5,941 nt of DNA. Origin: an uncultured Lachnospiraceae bacterium (GTDB taxonomy: Bacteria; Bacillota; Clostridia; Lachnospirales; Lachnospiraceae). Below the pieces are notes generated by a model, which was not told the DNA's origin, ran no database searches, and saw nothing but the letters and a program-made list of their open reading frames with translations. Positions 1-5,941 of this stretch are shown piece by piece; the stretch's first letter is position 1, and every line of letters starts with the position of its first letter. The position numbers and the translations under genes were made by a program. The stretch lies in contig CAJTKA010000009.1 of assembly GCA_910576815.1 (NCBI GenBank), forward strand, positions 98,356-104,296, written 5' to 3'.

Positions 1-1
1 A

Positions 2-85
2 ACGCCGTTAACCAACGAAATTGATAACAAAAAACCGCGCAAATTAAGAAAAAAATCTTCGCAAGAAGACGACGCCAACACCTAA
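2..85 (+). CDS. C-terminal tail of an unidentified protein (5' end outside the window)
   Basis: An open frame enters from the left edge and gives 27 residues before a TAA stop at 83-85. The other two forward frames stop by base 24. The tail reads TPLTNEIDNKKPRKLRKK and ends SSQEDDANT, so it is strongly hydrophilic, first basic and then acidic, as expected of a disordered C-terminus. It uses codons such as GCC, CCG, CGC and GAC that are less common in the two large genes downstream. A Rho-independent terminator begins 28 bases after the stop, which supports a real gene end on this strand. No domain is visible and I cannot name the family; the product could be cytoplasmic or the cytosolic tail of a membrane protein. 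The terminator suggests it belongs to a different transcription unit from the polysaccharide genes. Confidence 0.5.
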   Translation, partial: TPLTNEIDNKKPRKLRKKSSQEDDANT

Positions 86-112
86 AATTGATTTTATTCA
101 ATCTTTTGAAAT

Positions 113-145
113 CGCCCGCAGTAAGCTTTCTGCGGACGGTTTTTT
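113..145 (+). terminator. Rho-independent terminator after the first partial gene
   Basis: The arms CGCCCGCAG (113-121) and CTGCGGACG (130-138) pair over nine positions with one C-A mismatch. They enclose an eight-base loop (TAAGCTTT), and a run of six T follows at 140-145. This GC-rich stem plus U-tract is the classical intrinsic terminator form. It lies 28 bases past the TAA at 83-85 and 66 bases before the next gene, so it most likely ends the upstream transcript. The next gene would then need its own promoter or read-through. Confidence 0.8.
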
Positions 146-211
146 ATTTAACCGACGATTTTTTAAAAACCGCTGCACGCCGTATAAAAGATATGCGAAA
201 CAACCAGCATA

Positions 212-2923
212 TTGAAAAAGCAATGTGATGAAAATGTGATGTTAAAAAGTCAAATAGAGGTTGTTGAGGAAGATCGCATACGATTATATCACATGATCGA
301 GGATTTGAATGGACAAATTCTGCATCGAGAGAATACTATTTCTTGGAAAATTACGTCACCACTGAGAAAAATTGGGGGTGTCTTTTATAAATTTAAAAAA
401 ATTATTAAAGATAATATAAAATTAGCACGGGAAGGGGTTCGATATGCTGGAAAACATGGATTAAAGGTGGCAATTAGTAGGACGATTCATTATAAGCAAA
501 TTAGGCTGGAAAAAGAAGAAAAAAGGCAAGAAATCATTGCTGAAAGTCATAAGTCGGAGTTATGGGAAGATCTGGAGCGATGGATTGCTAAAACACCACA
601 TGATTTTATAGATATTTTTCCAGTACCTATGGGGTGGAATACGCCATTATTTCAGAGATTTCAACATTTATCATTGCAGGCTGGAAATGTTGGGGGTATT
701 TCATTTTATGGCGCGCATCCTGCGGTAGATACAGATGTTGATACATATAAATTTATAAATGATACATTGTGTATTGTGAATTTAGAATGCCAAGAGGTGG
801 TGGATCGTTTTTGGAATGTGTTAGATAAACAGGGAGGTTTGAAGTATTTACGAATTCAATCAATTGATTTGGCGACTACAATTGATAAAATTGAGGATTT
901 TATTCAACGTGGCTATAAAATAGTATATGAATATATTGATGAAATAACACCGCAAATAACGGGCGAAATCCCGGAATTTGTTTTCAAAAGGCATGAATAT
1001 TTGTTGCGAAATGAAGCAATTACTGTTGTAGCTACATCCGACAAGCTGTTTGAACAGATAAAGCCATATCGTGAGAATAATATGATAATGCTGAATAATG
1101 GTGTTGATTATGAACATTGGGATGTATCTCCTGATGATATTGCGTGTCCAATTGATATGGAGAAAATTGTGGGACTTGGCAAAGTTATAGTGGGATACCA
1201 CGGTGCATTAGCACAGTGGATAGATTATGAGCTGTTAGGACGAATTGCGAAAGATCAGCGATTTGTTCTAGTGCTTATTGGTTTTGAACATGATGGGAAT
1301 TTGAAGAAAAGTGGTTTGTTGAATTTTGAGAATGTATATTATTTGGGAGCCAAAAATTATCAGGAATTAAATGCGTATTGTGCATATTATGACATTGCTA
1401 TATTACCGTTTGTTATTAATAATATAACGCTTTCTGTGTCACCGGTAAAGATTTTTGAGTATATGGCGGCGGGAAAACCAGTGGTCACTTATGCATTACC
1501 TGAGTGTAAGAAGTATAATAGTTGTCTTTGTGCAAATACCCAAGAGGAATTTTTAGAGAAACTAGACATGGCGATATCTTTGAGAAAAGATGAGAAGTAT
1601 CTTAATACACTAAAGCAGGATGCACTGAATAATACATGGACTGCTATTATGCAAAAAATGATTGCATATGTAAAGCGGAATTACAATGTTAAAGTCGAAG
1701 AGAAAGAGAGCGTTCTTAATATAGAACTTGGAAGTAAAGAAAAGAATTCATACCTTAACCAGATTTTGTCACAACCTAATTATATTGATAAAAAATATTA
1801 TAGGGATATTACTGATAAACCATATGCTAGGCAACTGGAAGACAGTAAAATAATTGCGTATTATCTTACGCAATTTCACCCGGATCCGCATAATGAAGAA
1901 TGGTGGGGGAAAGGCGTGACAGAATGGAATAATGTTACGCGCGCAGTGCCACAATTTGCAGAGCATTATCAGCCAAGACTGCCAGGAGAGTTGGGATTTT
2001 ATGATCTAAGAATTGAAGATAATATGAGAAGACAAATAGAACTGGCAAAAATGTACGGAATTTATGGTTTTTCTTTCTATTACTATTGGTTTGATGGAGA
2101 AAGATTGCTTGAAAGACCGCTGGAAATGTTTTTGTCTAATAAAGATTTGGATTTTCCGTTTTCAATTTGTTGGGCAAATGAAAATTGGACGAAACGGTAT
2201 GATGGCACTAATACAGATATTTTAATGGAACAGAGCAATAGCTTTGAAAGTTATTGTGCTGTGATTAAGGATATAGAAAGATTTTTAACAGATTCAAGAT
2301 ATATAGCTATTGATAATAAAAAGATTCTTACTGTTTATAGACCATCACTGATGCCGAAAGTTCAGAAAGTTTTAAGCTATTGGAGAGAACATTGTAAATC
2401 AGAGGGGATCGGGGAAATATATATAATTGCTGTAAAAGAGAACGGTATTGAGACTGATTGGCTGGCAGAGGGTTATGATGCTGTTACAGAATTTCATCCG
2501 GGAACATTATATAAAAACTGTGTTAATATCTCTGGGGATTTACAATATATTAGAAATGATTTTGCTGGTGAGGTTTTCTCTTATCCGGATATTGTTTATA
2601 GACAAAAGTATTTTAGATATGATTATAAAAAATTATATCGTGCGGTCATGCCAATGTGGGATAACACAGCAAGAAGGAATAATAAAGGAATGATTTTTCA
2701 CGGATCGACGCCGGAGCTTTATAAGCGGTGGTTAAAAGATGTAATTATTGCAGGACAGAAACGTGATGATATTGACGAAAACATAGTTTTTATTAACGCA
2801 TGGAATGAGTGGGGGGAAGGAGCGTATTTAGAACCGGATAAGCGATATGGTTATGCGTATTTACAGGCAACGAAAGAGGCGGTCGAGGAGTGCAGAAAAG
2901 TAGGTAAATGTGATCCGAACTGA
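212..2923 (+). CDS. Bifunctional polysaccharide biosynthesis protein: coiled coil, GT4-like glycosyltransferase, WbsX (GH99-like) domain
   Basis: Predicted cytoplasmic, membrane-associated enzyme of surface glycan assembly. Residues about 1-45 are heptad-like and polar (coiled coil). They are followed by the SWKITSPLRK motif (44-53) often seen after such coils in glycan-assembly glycosyltransferases, and a basic amphipathic stretch to about 115. Residues about 125-490 fit a GT-B fold, GT4-like: LNNGVDYEHW (294-303), VGYHGALAQW (327-336), VLIGF (354-358), NVYYLGAKNY (374-383) and SPVKIFEYMAAGKPVV (410-425). In the last, Glu416 matches the second Glu of the EX7E donor-binding motif, but the first position is Ser408. 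Residues about 545-893 are a WbsX domain: YLTQFHPDP (551-559), EWWGKGVTEW (563-572), HYQPRLP (585-591), YGIYGF (615-620), CWANENWTKR (653-662) and INAWNEWGEG (861-870). Glu866 and Glu869 form the E-x-x-E pair that is catalytic in GH99 enzymes. Donor and linkage are unknown. The TTG start at 212 has no clear Shine-Dalgarno site; ATG at 239 (residue 10) is the alternative, so the true 5' end is uncertain. Confidence 0.92.
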   Translation: MKKQCDENVMLKSQIEVVEEDRIRLYHMIEDLNGQILHRENTISWKITSPLRKIGGVFYKFKKIIKDNIKLAREGVRYAGKHGLKVAISRTIHYKQIRLEKEEKRQEIIAESHKSELWEDLERWIAKTPHDFIDIFPVPMGWNTPLFQRFQHLSLQAGNVGGISFYGAHPAVDTDVDTYKFINDTLCIVNLECQEVVDRFWNVLDKQGGLKYLRIQSIDLATTIDKIEDFIQRGYKIVYEYIDEITPQITGEIPEFVFKRHEYLLRNEAITVVATSDKLFEQIKPYRENNMIMLNNGVDYEHWDVSPDDIACPIDMEKIVGLGKVIVGYHGALAQWIDYELLGRIAKDQRFVLVLIGFEHDGNLKKSGLLNFENVYYLGAKNYQELNAYCAYYDIAILPFVINNITLSVSPVKIFEYMAAGKPVVTYALPECKKYNSCLCANTQEEFLEKLDMAISLRKDEKYLNTLKQDALNNTWTAIMQKMIAYVKRNYNVKVEEKESVLNIELGSKEKNSYLNQILSQPNYIDKKYYRDITDKPYARQLEDSKIIAYYLTQFHPDPHNEEWWGKGVTEWNNVTRAVPQFAEHYQPRLPGELGFYDLRIEDNMRRQIELAKMYGIYGFSFYYYWFDGERLLERPLEMFLSNKDLDFPFSICWANENWTKRYDGTNTDILMEQSNSFESYCAVIKDIERFLTDSRYIAIDNKKILTVYRPSLMPKVQKVLSYWREHCKSEGIGEIYIIAVKENGIETDWLAEGYDAVTEFHPGTLYKNCVNISGDLQYIRNDFAGEVFSYPDIVYRQKYFRYDYKKLYRAVMPMWDNTARRNNKGMIFHGSTPELYKRWLKDVIIAGQKRDDIDENIVFINAWNEWGEGAYLEPDKRYGYAYLQATKEAVEECRKVGKCDPN

Positions 2924-2997
2924 GAAAATATGATAATGGATAAATATCGTAGCGGGATGGAGAGATAGTATTCATTTTTGGGTATTAAAACAATAGA

Positions 2998-3004
2998 GAG
3001 AAGG
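2998..3004 (+). promoter_or_regulatory. Shine-Dalgarno site for the membrane protein gene
   Basis: GAGAAGG is a good match to the anti-Shine-Dalgarno complement. It lies 10 bases before ATG 3015 and 4 bases before an in-frame GTG at 3009. The frame is closed by TAG at 2994-2996, so no earlier start is possible. ATG 3015 is preferred by codon; the GTG would add only two residues. Confidence 0.65.
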
Positions 3005-3014
3005 TTTAGTGGGC

Positions 3015-5941
3015 ATGGAATTTGTAGCGCAATTTACGTTTAAATATTTAAATTCAGAGAATTTTATTTTGCTCATACTCAAGATTTCTTTTTTGCTATG
3101 CATGATTATGGTAATGAGTTATACGATATATAATATAAAACAAATATATGAAGTGTTTATATTGAAAAAAGCCAAACAAGGATTTACTTATGCATTACTT
3201 GGAGCCATTTCTACCATATTATTATTTAATCCTTTGAATGAAGTTACGACAGAAGTCCGTCAATTTAAAAGGGTTTTTGGGGGCGGATTTATAAAAAATT
3301 ATGATGTCTCAAAGGTCATCCGGAATTTTCAAATATGGCTTTTGCTGTTTGTAATTGTTTTTGGCTTGCTATTTTTGTTAATAAATTATAAGAAAAGAGA
3401 ATGGCAAAAAATCGAAGACAAAAGATATGAAGTTTTTTTAGATAACTTAATTATTTTAGCCCTGACAGTGCAGTTACTTCGGTGTGTTACATATTTTAAT
3501 GATAAATCAGTGTCGAATATATTTTATTATTCTACTTTTTTAGTGGGAGTATGGATTTTTGTTACTACAATTATTATATCGACAAAGTTACGTAATGTGA
3601 TTGACTATGAAACACTAATTCGAATTCTGATAATTACATTTACAGGGGGATTTCCAATTGCTATATTTATTTGCAAAACATGGAAGTCGGGAAAAGTGTT
3701 GCTGGGAGTACAGATAATAATTTTATGTTTTAACTTGCTATTTGTTTATGTTGCTAAAATTAAGAGCAGACATTATTTAGATAAAATATGCACTGTAGTT
3801 AGCATTTTTTTTGCGGCTATTCCCCTCCTGACTTCTGCGTATATTGAGTTAATTCATATATTGAACCAATATAATATATTTGTAATACATATTAAAAAAA
3901 CATATATAATTATGATTGCATTATATAGTATAATGATTTTTTTTGTATCAATTACGGTGAAATCAATATCTTTTCAAAAATGGAAAGCATGGATTTACGG
4001 AACTATTGTATTTGGAATTTCTTGTTTGGGTGTTCAGATTCCTCTCCAGCAGATAATAGAGGCAGATATATATGAGTCGGCAAATTGCAGTATTTTGGTG
4101 AGTGATTTTTTGAATTTTGGTTCAATTCCGATAGTCGAGCATTATGGTGGTCATATGATGCAAGGTGTATGGGAAGGAATCATTTATGCATTATTGAATA
4201 ACGACTATCAAGGAGCTATTCTTTCACCGTATAGCGTTTATGTCTATCCGATATTAGCTATACTATTTTGGGGCTTACTCAAATATATATGGGATGATGA
4301 TATAGCTGTATGGGCAGTACTTTTAGTTCCGTTTTATAATAACTTTGCATATTTTGGATTAGGTACTTTAGTATGTTTTGCGACAATTACTTATGCGAAA
4401 AAGCAGACTTGGCTTAGGGCGTTTGGCATATGGATGGCAGTTGTTTGGTGTGCAATATATAGGCTGGATTTAGGATTTGCATTTGCTTTTGCGGTAATAA
4501 GTGCGTTGATACTTTATATTTTAAGACAGCGGAAAGCGAAAGCAATCATGCAGTTAGGAATTAGTTTTGGGGCAACAGTGGTTGTAGGGGGTGGAATTTG
4601 GTGTATTTTATGTTGGGCTAAGAACATAAATCCATTTAAACGCTTAAGAGAATTTATAGAAATTTCTGCATCTAATCAAAACTGGGCATTTTATGGGATA
4701 GGTGATCCTTCAAAATTTATTTTCGCATGGTGTTACATTATTGTTCCGTTTGCTATAGTTTTATGTATGCTATATATTGCTTTTTCACGAGATTTATTAC
4801 AAAGAATTGGTGTTGAGATTTGGTTTATTTTAATAATATTAGGCTTTTCCTATGTTTTTAATTTTCAACGAGGCCTAACAAGACACAGTTTGGTAGAAAA
4901 TGCCAAGACAGGTATACTATGGAGTGCAATATTGTTTATTGCAATTTTTCTTGCGATATATTATAAAAATAATTATTTATGTATTCCGTTTCTGGTTATT
5001 TTAACGGTGTGTAATGCGGCATTTATTCAAAAAGAAAATTATGCTGAACAAAATATCATAGACACAGCGACAGCTAAGATGGATGGATTTATTGATACTT
5101 GGACGGTGCAACGTACGAGTTGTGTGAATGATAACAATAATGATAAAACATATTGGGAGGAACTTGCGGATAAAAATGAGAAAACTACTCGTGTGATTAA
5201 CACTTTGGATGAAGAAATACTGCTATATCAAGAAATAATGAAACTTTTATTGGAAGAAGATGAGACATATATTGATTTTATGAATAGGTCGTTCGTTTAT
5301 TCGGCAATTGGCAGGAAATCGCCTGTATATGTGGCGCAGTCACCCATAATGTTATCAGGTGAGTATTCTCAGGAACGATTTATAGAAGATATACAAGAAG
5401 ATATTGAAAATATTCCGGTGGCTATCCTACCAATTGCTGATTCTCGATTAAGTATTGGATATGATGGCATTGCCAATGCATATCGTTATTATAAGGTGGC
5501 TGAGTTTATTTATAATAATTATAGACCTTTGTGCAGTAATGGTGAATTCGCGGTATGGTGTTTGAATGATAGATATGAAGAGATGTTAAAAAAATTGGAC
5601 TTCGCTGTGCGGGAAGCTGATTTGCATGATATTTCCCAATTACCATATTATGATTGTACAATATTGCAACAAACGAATGGGATAAAAGTTATGACTACGG
5701 ATGTCGATCCTAGAATTGAAGACCTGCATACGATTATTGATTTGAGGGATATGGAGGGAGGATATGCAACGATATCTGTTGAATATTCGACAAAGCAAAC
5801 AGGATTGATGCAATTGTTTTATACAACAGATGAAGGAGAAAATTTTTCAGAAGAAAAATCTTATGCCGCAGAAGTTTCAGATGTAGGAATTGCAGATTTT
5901 CAAATTTATGTGACAGAGCATACGAAGCTTCGTTTGGATAT
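3015..5941 (+). CDS. Large polytopic membrane protein, GT-C glycosyltransferase-like, with extracytoplasmic C-terminal domain (3' end outside the window)
   Basis: The frame runs without a stop from ATG 3015 to the window edge: 975 complete codons and two further bases. Residues about 17-671 are dominated by hydrophobic helices, roughly 18-20 of them, for example 18-40, 106-124, 170-190, 202-220, 227-247, 296-316, 402-425, 486-503, 514-536, 568-590, 633-650 and 656-671. A polar loop at about 343-400 carries EADIYESAN (349-357), then FGSIPIVEHYGGH (368-380). This acidic and histidine-rich block resembles the E..N / G.IP..E.H.GH pattern of GT-C type proteins, whose catalytic acid lies in an extracytoplasmic loop. 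Residues from about 672 are soluble and probably extracytoplasmic, with QSPIMLSGEYSQE (775-787) and YRYYKVAEFIYNNYRPLC (823-840). The last segment (QLFYTTDEGENFSEE, then LRLD) looks like the beta-sandwich at the end of many surface-glycan proteins. It probably transfers a lipid-linked sugar to a glycan outside the membrane; a polymerase role is possible. It follows the GT4-WbsX gene by 91 bases with no terminator, so co-transcription is likely. Confidence 0.88.
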   Translation, partial: MEFVAQFTFKYLNSENFILLILKISFLLCMIMVMSYTIYNIKQIYEVFILKKAKQGFTYALLGAISTILLFNPLNEVTTEVRQFKRVFGGGFIKNYDVSKVIRNFQIWLLLFVIVFGLLFLLINYKKREWQKIEDKRYEVFLDNLIILALTVQLLRCVTYFNDKSVSNIFYYSTFLVGVWIFVTTIIISTKLRNVIDYETLIRILIITFTGGFPIAIFICKTWKSGKVLLGVQIIILCFNLLFVYVAKIKSRHYLDKICTVVSIFFAAIPLLTSAYIELIHILNQYNIFVIHIKKTYIIMIALYSIMIFFVSITVKSISFQKWKAWIYGTIVFGISCLGVQIPLQQIIEADIYESANCSILVSDFLNFGSIPIVEHYGGHMMQGVWEGIIYALLNNDYQGAILSPYSVYVYPILAILFWGLLKYIWDDDIAVWAVLLVPFYNNFAYFGLGTLVCFATITYAKKQTWLRAFGIWMAVVWCAIYRLDLGFAFAFAVISALILYILRQRKAKAIMQLGISFGATVVVGGGIWCILCWAKNINPFKRLREFIEISASNQNWAFYGIGDPSKFIFAWCYIIVPFAIVLCMLYIAFSRDLLQRIGVEIWFILIILGFSYVFNFQRGLTRHSLVENAKTGILWSAILFIAIFLAIYYKNNYLCIPFLVILTVCNAAFIQKENYAEQNIIDTATAKMDGFIDTWTVQRTSCVNDNNNDKTYWEELADKNEKTTRVINTLDEEILLYQEIMKLLLEEDETYIDFMNRSFVYSAIGRKSPVYVAQSPIMLSGEYSQERFIEDIQEDIENIPVAILPIADSRLSIGYDGIANAYRYYKVAEFIYNNYRPLCSNGEFAVWCLNDRYEEMLKKLDFAVREADLHDISQLPYYDCTILQQTNGIKVMTTDVDPRIEDLHTIIDLRDMEGGYATISVEYSTKQTGLMQLFYTTDEGENFSEEKSYAAEVSDVGIADFQIYVTEHTKLRLD

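Noticed and set aside
160..188. Possible promoter: TATAAA at 183-188 with TTTTTA at 160-165 (17-base spacer).
   Set aside because: The -35 element matches the consensus at only three of six positions, and TATAAA-like words are frequent in AT-rich DNA; not strong enough to list.
860..1201. Antisense open frame of 113 codons inside the GT4 region.
   Set aside because: It lies opposite conserved GT4 motifs, has no ribosome site and encodes a low-complexity Ile/Asn/Phe-rich product, as expected from the complement of an AT-rich gene.
1769..1966. Antisense open frame of 65 codons at the start of the WbsX domain.
   Set aside because: It is the complement of the conserved YLTQFHP and EWWGKG coding region and has no independent support.
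2448..2693. Plus-strand open frame of 81 codons in another frame inside the WbsX domain.
   Set aside because: It is fully contained in the long gene, with no ribosome site and no recognisable product.
2936..2968. Ten-codon frame MDKYRSGMER in the gap between the two large genes.
   Set aside because: It is too short and lacks a Shine-Dalgarno site; chance is sufficient.
2793..2975. Antisense open frame of 60 codons over the 3' end of the GT4-WbsX gene.
   Set aside because: It overlaps the conserved WNEWGEG region in antisense; the product is Pro/Leu-rich with no domain.
2924..3014. Promoter or terminator in the gap between the two large genes.
   Set aside because: No GC-rich hairpin with a T run is present, and TATTAAA at 2982-2988 has no -35 partner; the gap looks like a plain intra-operon spacer.

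Overview
The window looks like part of a cell-surface polysaccharide (capsule, O-antigen or cell-wall glycan) biosynthesis locus from an AT-rich bacterium. A low-GC anaerobic member of the Bacillota (Clostridia or Negativicutes type) fits best. This rests on codon use rich in ATA, TTA, AAA and AAT, a purine-rich Shine-Dalgarno site, a hairpin-plus-U terminator and the general look of the encoded families. No taxonomic marker gene is present, so the assignment is an inference.

Layout, all on the plus strand. Bases 2-85 hold the last 27 codons of an unidentified gene with a very hydrophilic, basic-then-acidic tail. A Rho-independent terminator follows at about 113-145. A 66-base gap without a convincing promoter or ribosome site leads to a 903-codon gene (212-2923). 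Its product has a short N-terminal coiled coil, a GT4-like glycosyltransferase domain and a C-terminal WbsX / GH99-like domain. After a 91-base gap with no terminator comes a second long gene. It starts at 3015 with a recognisable Shine-Dalgarno site and is still open at the window edge (975 complete codons). Its product is a very large polytopic membrane protein of roughly 18-20 helices followed by an extracytoplasmic domain of more than 300 residues; it resembles GT-C type membrane glycosyltransferases.

How the parts may work together (inference): the cytoplasmic GT4-WbsX protein would add or process sugars on a lipid-linked glycan at the inner face of the membrane, and the polytopic protein would modify the same glycan, or the assembled polymer, on the outer face. 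The two genes are co-oriented with no terminator between them, so co-transcription is likely.

The points most worth a second look are the weakly supported 5' end of the first large gene, which may be a truncation or recombination boundary, and the unusual composite architecture of the membrane protein. I see no tRNA, rRNA, CRISPR array, insertion sequence or riboswitch.
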